A DNA stretch of 64,000 nt from Siphlonurus alternatus (lineage: Eukaryota > Arthropoda > Insecta > Ephemeroptera > Siphlonuridae), in contig OX463783.1 in assembly GCA_949825025.1 (NCBI GenBank), positions 12,807,628-12,871,627 of the forward strand, written 5' to 3'. The position numbers and the translations under genes are program-made. The notes under the pieces were generated by a model. It saw only the letters and a list, made by a program, of their open reading frames with translations. It searched no databases and had not been told where the DNA came from. Below, in pieces: positions 35,163 through 46,130 of this stretch (the first letter of the stretch is position 1; every line of letters begins with the position of its first letter).

Positions 35163-38100
35163 TGCCATCTATATATATCTTTAATTTAATAATGTTCAAA
35201 ACAAAAAATATGGACCAATTTACAGAAAATAGAGATATTCATTTATATAATACACGTAATAAAAACAAAACAGTAGTACCATCTCATTTATCTGCTAATT
35301 TTGAAAAAAGTCAATACTATCAATCGGCAAAGTTTTATGACTTTCTGCCTGTCTTGCTCCGAAATGTAAAAAGTAACACTTTATTTAAAAATGTATTAAA
35401 AAAGAGTACTAATCTTTAAAGAATATTATGATGTAAAAGTTTTTTTTCACTGCGATTACAAAATAACATGTGTACTGATATGCTTAAATTTGTATCCAGA
35501 AAAAATATTGAACAATATTCATAATAGTCTATTGCATAAAAAATTATACATCTGTGATTCAATCTAAATAATAAAATAATGTAAATATATCTAACGTGTA
35601 AGAATCTGGAAATGACAAACATATTTGGGCTTTTATACATTAATTATTATCTAAATATATTATTTATTTATATATTATATTGACAAGATCTATGTTTGTA
35701 TTGTGATTTACTCACTGTATACTGCCTAACGATCAAATAAAAAGAGAATTTAAATTTCCAAGAGGCCTTGAATATTTTTCTCTTACATTCCAAAGGAAAT
35801 AATACTTACTGCATAAAACAACAATATTGATTTTCTCTTTTGATCATAAAAGCTAAGGCCGTAAAATGACTTAAAACTAGGTCAGACAGGCATGCAATGA
35901 CATTTAGTTGATGTTACAGAATTGAAACAGAATTTTAAAAAGTTTGAATGTTGACTTGTTATAATATTTTTATATAAATTTATGATATTACACTGTAGCA
36001 TTTATTATCTCCTCTCTCCTCCCACTTTCTATTTCCTGCTTCTGATAACATGAATTTTAGTTTCCTGTATATAATAATAGGGGGTGAACATTGTCCATTC
36101 CAGATAACTAAAAAAAAAAAAAATTATTGTAGCATAATTACTCTTTTGTTCATAGTATTTATAAGGATCATATTCGTATATATTTTTTGGTAATTAATTA
36201 AAATGCACCCTGAGGTACCACAAATTTATGCTGCAAAGTAATTTATATTATAATTATGGACTATTAACCTATTTTTTTAAACTAGTGTGGTAGTAATATA
36301 TTTAACAGACAAGTTTTGTTTCAGAATTTCTTTAGCTTAAGGTAGAGATAACGCCAAACAGCTGTTCGACGTAGGTTCCTTTGATTAACATGTAAACCTT
36401 AGCAAATTCACAAAAATTCTGAATTTTTTTTGAGAGGCAGATATTAGTGCCTAAAAGCCATAGAAAAAGTTTCAAAACAATTGAACGAGCCGATTTTTTT
36501 TTTAAATTAATTTTTTAGTTTGTCTCTCCATGTGAAAGCCCTATGCTGAAAATTAAAAAAAAATTAATTAAAAAAAATCGGCTCGTTAAATTGTTTTGAA
36601 ATTTTTTCTATGGCTTTTAGGTACTATTATCTGCCTTAAAAAAATTAAAAAAAAAATTAAAAAAAAAAATCAGAATTTTTGTGAATTTGCTAGGGTTTAC
36701 ATGTTAATCAAAGCGACCTACGTCAAACAGCTGACCGGCGTCATCTCTACCTTAAGTCCAAAAATAAAAAAAAATGTTTCCTATTTTGGAATTTATAGAT
36801 GTACCTTTACGAGCTTGAATGCATCACAGCTATGCATCTCTTAAGATTTTGGTTCAAAATTTGTTATTTTTGGGCTAAGAGTCACAAAATTTTAAAATAC
36901 AGCAAAGAAAAAAAAAATCTGATTCTAAATCTGCAATCTGTAATTCCGTAAGAGCTGCCATTATTCATCATTAAAGGTTGCTGCTGGCTACAAAAACATT
37001 GTCATGTGTTTCATGGATACCTCTATATTCTGACTGCGTCAACATTAGAAATTTGTAAGAGAGGGGAGCTACGATGACGTTATGTTGTAGGTGGCTAGCC
37101 TCAAATCAAGTGTTAAAAAAGATTCATACAGAAAAAAATATTTGAAATCAGGATTTTTTGTAGGGAGGGCTTAAAAATTTTCATGACTCATTATTTTTTT
37201 GTACAGTGTTGACTTACAGCTTCTCCACGCTCCTTGTTGACTGCTCGCTTGTCCTCCATGTCACACTTGTTGCCCAGGATCATCTTCTCAACATCCTCGT
37301 TTGCGTGCTGCGACATAGAGAAAGTCAGACGAAAATCAAGCAAGGTTACTATACAGTGACACACTATACTGCATGTTCAAATTTGCTAAAAATATTGTAG
37401 TAAAAAATGTTAAAAACAAGGTACAGTAATATCAATTAACCATGTGATATAAAGTGGACAGATAGTAAGATACATAGCGAGTTGTTTGAGTAAGATACCT
37501 TATATTAGTACATCTTAAGGTAGAGATAAAGTCGAACAGCTGTTCGACGTACATGTAATCCCCTTTGATTAACATGTAAACCTTAGCAAATTGACTAAAA
37601 TTCTGAAATTTTTTTGAGAGAAAAGCCATAGCAAAAGTTTCAAAAACATTTAACGAGCCGATATTTTTAAATTAATTTTTTAGTTTGGCTCTCCATGGGA
37701 AAGCCCTATGCTGAAAATTAAAAAAATTAATTAAAAAAAAATCAGCTCGTTAAATCGTTTTGAAATTTTTTCTATGGCTTTTAGGCACTAATATCTGCCT
37801 CTCAAAAAAATTTCAGAATTTTTGTCAATTTGCTAAGGTTTACATGTTAATCAAAGGGCATTACGTCGATCAGCTGTTCGGCGTTATCTCTACCTTAAAG
37901 TGATGATAAAAATTAAAAATTATGAAGAAAAACTTGCTTGCACTTACAATTGCTTTCTGCTAGAAATTTGTTGTTTACAATGACAATGAAACTGACTATT
38001 TTACACTACAAGAGTTTGTATGAATTTTTCGATCAGTAATGACTAGCAGGTCATTCCTGTCTTTTTTTTTCAAATGATAGGTACAAGAGTTTGATAAGTG

Positions 38101-40967
38101 TGCCATTTTATTTTCTAATTCTACAATTTTTATTATTATTCTGAATACATGTTGTAAAAGTTTATCTCCCATTGTATTGTGTGTACTTGTATTGGCTACA
38201 TATAATTAGAACATGCTTTGTAAAATGAAAACAAAACTTTATCCATAGAAAAAAAAATAGTAAATAAAATTATTGTTTGATTAAAACAAAAATCTCTCTC
38301 TCTCTCTTCCTCTCTCAAATTACCTCATCAATATTACGCAGCCACTTGACAATGTTCTCAAAACTCTTCTCGTTGGTGATGTCGTACACGAGCATGATGC
38401 CCATGGCGCCGCGGTAGTACGACGTAGTGATGGTGTGAAACCTCTCCTGGCCAGCTGTGTCCCTGGAGCAACAAGAAAACAAGTTACAACATGTTTTCTG
38501 CGATGAAAATTGCTGTGATTCAAGGGGAAGTTTCAAGTAACACTATGTCTTTTTATTCCAAAGCCAAGTATTCCAGATATCAAAGCAATTTTGGAGGAGG
38601 GAGATGTGATATTTAGGAGATCTGGATATAGTACTACGCTTGAAATAGATGCACAATGAAAGGTAGAGGAAGTGTCTAATATTTAAATACCGGTAACATG
38701 AATAAAAAGTGAAGCCCAAAAAAAAAAAAAAAAAAAAAAAATTAAAACTCATTGGGGGGCATTTACAAAGCACTTTAACCCCAAGTTTTATCCCTGGTAC
38801 TAAACATGGTGCTAAACCAGGGGCTAACCATGTCTAGCTCCTAGTTTAGCACCATGTTTAGTACCAGGGATAAAAGTTGGGGTTAAAGTTCTTTGTGAAT
38901 GTCCCCCTGTATTTTTCATTTCTTTCAATGATGAATATATGTCCAGTCAAATTTTTTTGGAAATTTTTCAAAGCAAAGGGTGTAACATTATTAGGGAGCA
39001 ATACACATAAATATGTATTTATTTTTTTACTAGAGTTATCAAATGTCTCAGGCGTCTGATACTGCTATGGTCTTTGTGTATTTTAATAAAAGAGCTATAG
39101 GCTGAATACAGTATTATGTTTCCAAAACAACAATGTGTACAAAAAGCAACACAACCACATTGTCTAACTTAAAGTCTTGGTCAACACAAATTTTGAAAAT
39201 TTTGTGTACGGTATTCAAGATTTATAATTGACAGCTTGCTTGAATTAATACATATTTAAATCATAGATCATAAACAGGTGATTTCTTACCAAATTTGTAG
39301 TTTTATTTTCTTTCCTCTTAATTCAACTGTTTTAATTTTAAAATCTATTCCTGAAACATAATAAAAGATGGTAAAAACATTATTTATTTACAAAAATATA
39401 CATTGTCTCACAATTGCAGGAAATTTGATATGATTTTTAACTTCAAGTATAATCATACTTTGTTCAGAATAATGAGCTATTACCATGATCTACCGATTTA
39501 CAGCTCAGACCGGTAATTGAGTATCAACCTCATTTTTTTTTTTTATTGCAGAAATGCATAGAGCGTGCAAAGTTATGCTACCCTGAGTTTTTTCAGATAT
39601 TTTAGAGCCCGGGAACTATTTTTAAAAAATTATTGAAAGTCCTTTTTGTGACGTCACGAGGCGGCAAGTCCTATCCTTTTCTTAAGGAGCGGCGCCTCGT
39701 GACGTCACAAAAAGAACTTTCAATAATTTTTTAAAAATAGTTCCAAGGCTCTAAAAAAAATCAGGGTAGCATGATTTTGCACCCTCTATCCATTTCTGTA
39801 ATATAAAAAAATTTGAGGTTGATACTCCATTGCTTTCACCTGATACAGCAAACAGGCCTGCTCATTATTCCAAATCATGGTGAGGAAAACCACTCATTAT
39901 TTTGGATGAGGGTCTTAAATGATGACTGAACTGATCTTACAATTGTTAGTTGAAGTATAGACTCGACAGCGCTGTTTAGTCTACTGGTCTGAAAGACTTT
40001 ATTCTTATGTAATATGTATGATACAGTATAATAAGACAACTAATACTACATATTTAAAAATGTAAACAACCGGGGATATCAATTTACACCAGAAATACAT
40101 AAAGGCATACTAACATAAAAAAAAAAAAAAAAAAAAAACAGGATTTGTTACCAGATGTTCTTTTTCAGAACACGATGATCAAGAGAGGGCACAGATTTAT
40201 ATAATATAATAATATATTCATTAATAAACCGTAATTGAGGTAAATAAAATATGTGTATCATATTAGCACAGTATAACAACCACTGTAATATTAAAGAGTT
40301 TCCATTAACTTTTAAAGACATAGAAAATAAGATTTATTGTTTGTAACTAGGGATGGCATTCATTATTAATAATATGCATAGTGACATGCACACAGTATGA
40401 TACTGCAACTATGATGAAAAAGTGAGCGTAGCCTCTACAATTTTGACAGTCCAATCATATATTTTCATATATTTTATTAGAATACTTGCTCAATAACATA
40501 GGCAATTGATTAAGAAATCATACATGATTCATAGATATAACATAAGATGTCACATGTTTTGTTACTAAGCGCCTTCTAACTTCTAATCAGAAGGAATTTA
40601 GTGAATCATTTTATCACGCAGTATTAATTGAAATGGTATGACTTAAGAATGGCATTTGAAACCATTAAAGTAATATTAAACAACTAAGGTTTCTTTCAAA
40701 AGCTAATTAAGATTATTGGCCATGAATAAGAAGCACCAATTAACATAATTTATTGCATTATCAATGCGAAAATAGACTTTGACCAGAGAAAATCCATCAA
40801 TAGAACAGCTCAAGTTATAATTATTGGACATTTATATTACCTATTGTAGATATGAAAGTTGTCGTAAAAGCATCATCTGAAAATCTGAATAAAATACAAG
40901 TTTTACCAACACCAGAGTCACCAATTAAAAGTAATTTAAATAAGAGATCATAAGTTTTCTTCGCCAT
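34597..40967 (-). CDS. RAB10: Rab10 small GTPase
   Basis: Five exons in transcript order: 40967-40841, 39350-39290, 38462-38324, 37307-37218, 34788-34597. They make 609 bp or 202 aa. The start [20 protein letters not shown], rather than the Rab8-type MAKTYDYL, picks Rab10 over Rab8/13. The P-loop GDSGVGKT is at 16-23, the switch 1 ISTIG at 39-43, WDTAGQE with catalytic Q68, switch 2 [11 protein letters not shown] containing T73 (the LRRK2-target position of human Rab10), NKCD at 122-125, ETSAK at 150-154, and a C-terminal CC for geranylgeranylation. Rab10 drives Golgi-to-plasma-membrane and ER/endosome traffic. Exons 1-2 use AT-rich codons while exons 3-5 use GC-rich ones. Introns contain MITEs of families F2 and F4 and a LINE remnant. 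Confidence 0.96.
35099..35160. repeat. (TA)n microsatellite
   Basis: About 31 uninterrupted TA units, bounded by catc on the left and gatg on the right, which makes the whole block a palindrome. Lies immediately before the LINE remnant in RAB10 intron 4. Confidence 0.95.
35162..35419 (+). pseudogene. LINE reverse transcriptase 3' remnant
   Basis: An open 85-codon frame ends in a peptide typical of the extreme C-terminus of CR1/L2-type LINE ORF2: [11 protein letters not shown], then [20 protein letters not shown] and FKNVLKKS. In such proteins an H-x-YNTR motif precedes G-x-k-x-(Y/W)NxLP and a final F-K-x-x-L helix. The catalytic palm domain is absent, so this is a 5'-truncated insertion. It lies on the strand opposite to the RAB10 gene that contains it. 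LINE-derived DNA may continue to about 35760. Confidence 0.7.
36337..36755. mobile_element. TTAA-bounded palindromic MITE family F4, copy 2
   Basis: TTAAGGTAGAGATAACGCC and complement with terminal TTAA. Contains ttgattaacatgtaaacctt, tgagaggcagatattagtgc and aagccctatgctgaaaatt. RAB10 intron 4. Confidence 0.85.
37515..37898. mobile_element. TTAA-bounded palindromic MITE family F4, copy 3
   Basis: Same family as 36337. The left arm has a deletion at the gaggcagatattagtgcct block, which shows as ttgagagaaaagccatagc. TTAA at both ends. RAB10 intron 3. Confidence 0.85.
38754..38907. mobile_element. 154-bp palindromic MITE with GGGGG(A/C)CATT(T/C)ACAAAG ends
   Basis: The left arm contains tttatccctggtactaaaca and tggtgctaaac; the right arm is its complement with few mismatches. 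Located in RAB10 intron 2. A target duplication is not obvious. Confidence 0.8.
39518..39828. mobile_element. Palindromic MITE family F2, copy 3
   Basis: Ends (T)GAGTATCAACCTCA and complement, ttattgcagaaatgcatag, TGACGTCA in both arms, loop tcctatccttttcttaagg. RAB10 intron 1, close to exon 2. Confidence 0.8.
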
Positions 40968-42154
40968 TTTCCTTCCTTTTCAGCTGCTACTTTGCTTCTG
41001 CGCTGCAAATTTGGCGCACAGGGATGACTCATTTACCAACACTTTTTCTCCCTTTTTTTACTTTTCTTTGGTTGGTTAAATATGTCACGTGATATGATGC
41101 ACCAATTAAAATTCTTAAAATAATACGTAGCGTAACGTAGCGACGCTGTCACTTACTCTATTTTAGTGCCAAAAACTAAAAAAATACCTAATTTCATTGC
41201 GTTAAATGTTTTACTTAAAAAATAAAATTTGATTGCATTTTATAAAATATATATTATTTAAAATGCATTAAAGTTTTATTTTAAAATTTAAAAATATGTT
41301 TTAAGGCTTAATATATTTATAAGTCAGTAAATAATTTTATCCTACCATTTCCTACCTGGCTTCTAGTGTAATTTTTACACTAAATTACGTTGGTATGGGC
41401 CGTATGGGAAAAAATTTAGGCTGTGTCCCAATACTCATTTACTACCCTTCCCTACCCTTCCCTACACTACCCTACCCTACACTTTCTTCAAGAAGGGCCC
41501 TTTTGTGTTTTTTTGGTATTGGGAACGACACTTTTCGTTCCCTTTATTCCTACAAATTCGCCACCTGGTGGTAGTTTTTTTAAATTAAAAAAAGGTGAAA
41601 AACACTTTTCAAATAAAAGAGGGAAAAATAGAAGTAAATTTTAATTTTAATTTAATTGTATTAATTACTTTCAAAATATTAATAACAATAATAAAAAATA
41701 ATTATTTTAATTTATTGTAATTATTTTATACTATTTTATACTTACAGTTAGTACTTTAAACTAAAATTATTATTTTTTTAATTAAATATATATAATTATA
41801 ATTAATATTTACTCAATTTATAAAAATTTGCGGTAATATTTATTATAGGCACTTGCATATTAAATTGTTTAAATTCTGATCAGTTTCCATATAGCTTTCA
41901 TAAAATGTCTTCTAGATTCGAGCTATCAATAATTATTATAAAGTATGAAAAAATAATAAAGTTATATAATATACGCGTTGCAACGACACGTCCGCATCCA
42001 TGCACTTCTGAATCCTGATGGTAATATTGCCGCATGGTATATAATTAATAATATTACTGCATGATCACTCTACTACATGGGACTAAACTAAAAATATACT
42101 TTTAAATTATATATATATCATCGATCGAACTATATTTTACAAAATTGCCCTTGT

Positions 42155-42212
42155 CATAATCATAATTGTTCGTGGAACCATATATCATATGATCCCACGA
42201 ACAATTATGATT
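42155..42212. repeat. Short hairpin
   Basis: ataatcataattgttcgtgg and ccacgaacaattatgattac pair around an aaccatatatcatatgatc loop. It lies inside the Harbinger-like element. Confidence 0.6.
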
Positions 42213-42284
42213 ACAGAGATTATACAAAAAAAAAAAAAATGTTATTGAGAATTTATTTTTCTTCATACAATATATATATATTAT

Positions 42285-42500
42285 CAGGCGCGGATCCAAG
42301 GGGAGGGGGGGGGGGGGGGCGATGGGGGCAATCGCCCCCTCCCCAAATGTCCCAAAATACATTGAATGTGTTATATACTAAAACCCCCAAAGATCGCCCC
42401 CCGCGGCCTACTCCAAATTTTAACAATGCGGGATATGGCCCCTTCCAGAACCGCAAGCTGCATGGATTCCCGCCCCTAGCTGTCCATGATCGAGAGCCTG
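42285..42500. mobile_element. Partial hAT-type MITE (CAGGCGCGGATCC family)
   Basis: The left end CAGGCGCGGATCCAAGG is followed by a long G-run and gggggcaatcgccccctcc. No matching right end was found, so the copy is truncated or rearranged. The end coordinate is approximate. Confidence 0.5.
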
Positions 42501-42744
42501 GCATGACAATCAAACGGGTTTAAAGCCCTCTATCTATAAAGATTATAATATTCACTATACTTAATCGTTATATAATGGTCCGCGCCGCGCGACTCATATG
42601 TGGCTTTTAAAGCTTATTTATTTTATTTTATTTCACCCATGTCAATTTATACATAAATACATATTTATATTATACAGCATAATTAAAAGAATAATAAAAC
42701 AACAAACAAAAGAAAGTAAAAATAAAAATTGACGACATTGATAA

Positions 42745-43116
42745 CATTGAGCTCTACAAAAGGCCTTAATGAGATATTAGAATGTGAAAATAATGTGAAA
42801 GAAGGGGTAAAAATATGGTACTGTGAATTTTTTCAGATTTTTCTGAGACCGGGAACTATTTTTTAAAAAAAACATTGAAAGTCTATTTTATGACGTCACG
42901 GGCGGCACTGCCCTATCCTTTTTCTTAGGGAGTGCCGCAGTGCCGCCCGTGACGTCATCAAAATAAACTTTCAATCATTTTTTAAAAATAGTTCCCAGAT
43001 AGTCTCAGAAAAATCTGAAAAAATTCACAGTACCATATATTATATTTATCCCCCTTCTTTTGATTAAGTCACTAAAATTTTAACATTCTATAATATCTCA
43101 TTGTTAGAGCTCAATG
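42745..43116. mobile_element. Small palindrome split by an F1 MITE
   Basis: CATTGAGCTCTACAAAAGG on the left (42745-) and tagagctcaatg on the right (-43116) are the halves of the small palindrome seen intact at 45595-45632. The F1 MITE (42769-43101) was inserted at its centre. Confidence 0.75.
42769..43101. mobile_element. Palindromic MITE family F1, copy 4
   Basis: F1 ends and blocks. The left subterminal region has lost the ttttagtggcttaatcg block. TGACGTCA in both arms. The left flank holds half of an older palindrome. Confidence 0.85.
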
Positions 43117-43463
43117 GCTTATATAATTATAAAAATAGAACAAATGGCCGCTATCCTTCTATATACTTAACTATATAGCTCTATATATTATATATATATA
43201 TATATATAATTAATATATAGCTATATAATATTTGGATAAACCTATAACATACTTTTTAGTAATATATAGTCAAAAAACTCCGAACACCTTCCGAATTAAA
43301 CCCAAAAACTTGAACGTTTCACCATGGCTCTCATTGAGAACGAGCTAGGTTATTATATTCTTGCAGCTACGGCCTTAACTGCAATAATTCTCATCACGGC
43401 ATTTGCCTAGCTGTGACTGAGGGAAACGTGACATCCTGACATCCTCTGATTATCAGCCAGCAA

Positions 43464-43629
43464 GCGCGGATCCAGTAAAAATTTTTGGGGGGGGGGGGGG
43501 GGGGGCTCCTGTTGTTAAAAAAATGGAGTGGGGAAAACGCCTCTAGACTCTATATTGCCCATGTTAAATCCAAAATTCAAGGGGGTGGGGTTGGGGGACT
43601 GCAGCCGCCCCCCTGGATATATCCGCCTG
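43464..43629. mobile_element. hAT-type MITE (CGCGGATCCAG family), diverged copy
   Basis: gcgcggatccag at the left, then a G-run. tattgcccatgttaaatcca is shared inversely with the 43998 copy. The right end is ccctggatatatccgcctg. Inside the Harbinger-like element. Confidence 0.65.
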
Positions 43630-43997
43630 TCAGCCACAAATTTGAAGATTCATGATGCTATACATTTTAGTTTAAATTGTCATGACGTTCGCCACGTGCT
43701 GTTGTGTTTGGTGATCTGACATGACCCGGTCGGTCAAACCCAATTAATATAAACCATGACTCACATGACTGCGCCATAAGTGACACGTACGTACCTCCTC
43801 AAGTTCCTCACCGGCTTTTTCAAATAATTGAGTAAAATAATTTTATTTGAAAAATAAAAACATGCAGGAAGAAAATATATATAATAAAATAATTTAGAAA
43901 AAAAATATTACTATTAATTAATTTAAGCCCGTATACGTGTTATATTCAATATATTGACTTATTAAACGATATACATGCATTAATTTTTACATGCAAA

Positions 43998-44169
43998 CAG
44001 GCGCGGATCCAGGGGGGGGGGGGCTGGGGGTCTGCAGCCCCCCCCCTCCCGAAATTTTGGATTTAACATGGGCAATATAGGCATTTCCCCCACTCCAATT
44101 CTTTTTAACATTGGCCTTATAAAGGCAGCCCCCCCCCCCCCCCGAATTTTTTTTCTGGATCCGCGCCTG
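43998..44169. mobile_element. hAT-type MITE with exact 8-bp target duplication
   Basis: Ends CAGGCGCGGATCCAG and CTGGATCCGCGCCTG are inverted. The exact 8-bp direct repeat CATGCAAA flanks them (43990-43997 and 44170-44177). CAG ends with 8-bp duplications are the hallmark of hAT elements. Homopolymer G and C runs line the arms. It looks the youngest of the four copies in the window. Confidence 0.88.
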
Positions 44170-44514
44170 CATGCAAATGTCATTAACTTAAGTTAATAAC
44201 AATGATTGAAAGATGCAATGTTGCTTATAATGTAATTAAACAATTTAAACAAATATTATTATGGAGTTCAAATTTTCTTATTGTAAGGATTCGATATTCC
44301 ATGAAAAATCGTTTTCAATAGAAAAATGATGTCATTCATGCATGCAATATACCGAAACTTTAGAGCATCATGCAGTTACAAATACTTTAAAAATATTATA
44401 TATTATATTGTATATTATAAATTTTCCAAATACAGATAATACATATATATAAATATATAGGCCCCGGGTCATTATTATTTTTTCTAATTTATATTTATTC
44501 CAATTTTATATTTT

Positions 44515-44578
44515 TATAATATATATATTATTATAACATATTACATATATGTATATACATATATACATATATACATAT

Positions 44579-44655
<77 letters not shown>
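44515..44655. repeat. AT-rich (TA)n microsatellite
   Basis: Compound tatatacatatatac units pass into a long TA run of about 30 units. Confidence 0.95.
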
Positions 44656-44658
<3 letters not shown>

Positions 44659-45594
44659 TCATAAAGCCTTTATATATTTTCAAATTTTTTACAAAAGAAA
44701 TTTCAATATATTTACATAATTTCTTTAAATATTTATAAAAAATTGTTATTAATTGATTTTAATTGTTAATTAAAATTAATTAATTATAATTGTTAATTAT
44801 AATCAATTAATTAATTAATTATAATTAATTTAATATATAATGTCAATATTAAATTATATATATTTATTAAATTAATAATTTAATTATAAGTATTTATTGT
44901 CAATATATTTTTTCTAATAATTAATTAATCAACAAATTTTAAATTAATTTTATTATATTTAAGTAATTAAATTATTTAGATTTAAAGATTCCCAGGGTAG
45001 GGAACGACGCCATCTTGCTCGTCAATGTAGGGTCCATCGTATGCGCCCTACAAAAATGGCGTCGGTAGGGGACGAAAAAGGGAGTGAAGTAGGGAACGAA
45101 AAGTATTGGGAAGCAAATTCAATATGGCGGAAGGTGATTTTTAGGGAAGGGTAGTAGATATAGTAGACGAGATTAGAGAATTGGGACAGCTCCTTACATT
45201 CGCGCATGTCATATGATCAAGACGTCAGCTTAGTAAATTTTTCTCTCGATATTTCCTGGTCAATTTTCATTACATAAGTTTTTAATCAGGAAGAAAGCTT
45301 GTCTCTAACATATATTAACATCCTTTGTGTACGTATGTTTGTTATAATCTCCTTAAATTGTAAAATTTAGGTGTAATACGTTGTCAAAAATTCGGTCTAT
45401 TCGGACGATAGAATCATGAAAAGAGCAAGACCTCCATTGCGTTTCATGTAATTGTTTTTGGTTTTCCACCTAAATATTGGACTAAAATTAATATATTAAT
45501 TGAATAAAGTGTACCTGATACGCTGTTTCAGCTTTATTCTGTACGCTTTTTATTCATTCAATTAAAGGTCTTTGCTATTTTCGTAGATAATTCC

Positions 45595-45632
45595 CATTGA
45601 GCTCTATACAAGGCCTTGTATAGAGCTCAATG
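45595..45632. repeat. Perfect 38-bp palindrome
   Basis: Two perfect 19-bp arms, CATTGAGCTCTATACAAGG and complement, with no loop. The same unit occurs, split by an F1 insertion, at 42745-43116. It may be a minimal mobile repeat. Confidence 0.8.
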
Positions 45633-45837
45633 ATAATTCCAGAACTTCCTTGAATTCGAGCATCTGACAGATCTACAGTTTTGTATTGACTTTTCAATAC
45701 ATGATGTAATCCTCTGTTTAACCTTGCTTTATTATACCTTGCTTACTCATACATATAACCTATTATATTACCTTGTTTAAGACGTCACTGCAATGCATGT
45801 GGTAAAAATTGAGTAGGTGTGATGTATGACACTGACA

Positions 45838-46014
45838 TACAGTATAACAAATCTTAGTTTACCACTAAACAGCTCAGTAGACTAGACGGCGCCAGATATA
45901 TCAGCCAATGAAAAGGCTAAAATGTCAGCTGGCCACCTTTTCATTGGCTGATATATCTGGCGCCGTCTAGTCTACTGAACTGTTTAGTGGTAAACTAAGA
46001 TCTGTTATACTGTA
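45838..46014. mobile_element. 177-bp near-perfect hairpin upstream of GRINA-like gene
   Basis: Arms of about 78 bp start tacagtataacaaatcttag and contain tttaccactaaacagc, tagacggcgccagatatat and cagccaatgaaaagg. The loop is ctaaaatgtcagctggcca. It ends about 116 bp before the start codon at 46131, so it probably lies in the promoter or 5' UTR. CCAAT boxes occur in both arms. Confidence 0.8.
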
Positions 46015-46130
46015 GATACATACCATCATCTCATTATTGCGTTTTGTTTCTGTCTTGGAGGTTTCTGTCTTCATACAATATCTTGCTTTATTTGGTTCTT
46101 ATGGTCGCAGATTTTTGTGTGTGAAGAAAA

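Larger units (their letters stand above)
41419..45193. mobile_element. 3.8-kb Harbinger-like element, non-autonomous
   Basis: Left end GGCTGTGTCCCAATACTC and right end (complement) GGAGCTGTCCCAATTCTC. Both continue into ctactacccttccctac. TTA flanks on both sides (41416-41418 and 45194-45196) fit the 3-bp TWA duplication of PIF/Harbinger. Subterminal ttcgttcc/gaacgaaa blocks occur near both ends. No transposase or Myb-like frame was found, and the interior carries other MITEs and TA repeats. Confidence 0.65.
40968..46130. promoter_or_regulatory. Divergent intergenic region of RAB10 and GRINA-like gene
   Basis: Head-to-head spacer of 5.2 kb that must contain both promoters. About 3.8 kb of it is a Harbinger-like insertion (41419-45193), so the original spacer was near 1.4 kb. 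The RAB10-proximal 450 bp is AT-rich with gtagcgtaacgtagcgacg near 41128-41147. The GRINA-proximal part holds a 177-bp hairpin. No additional gene was seen. Confidence 0.55.

Noticed and set aside
41440..41490. Telomere-like CCCTA/CCCTT tract
   Set aside because: Units are irregular and the same tract occurs inverted near 45140 as a subterminal part of the Harbinger-like element, so it is not an interstitial telomere.
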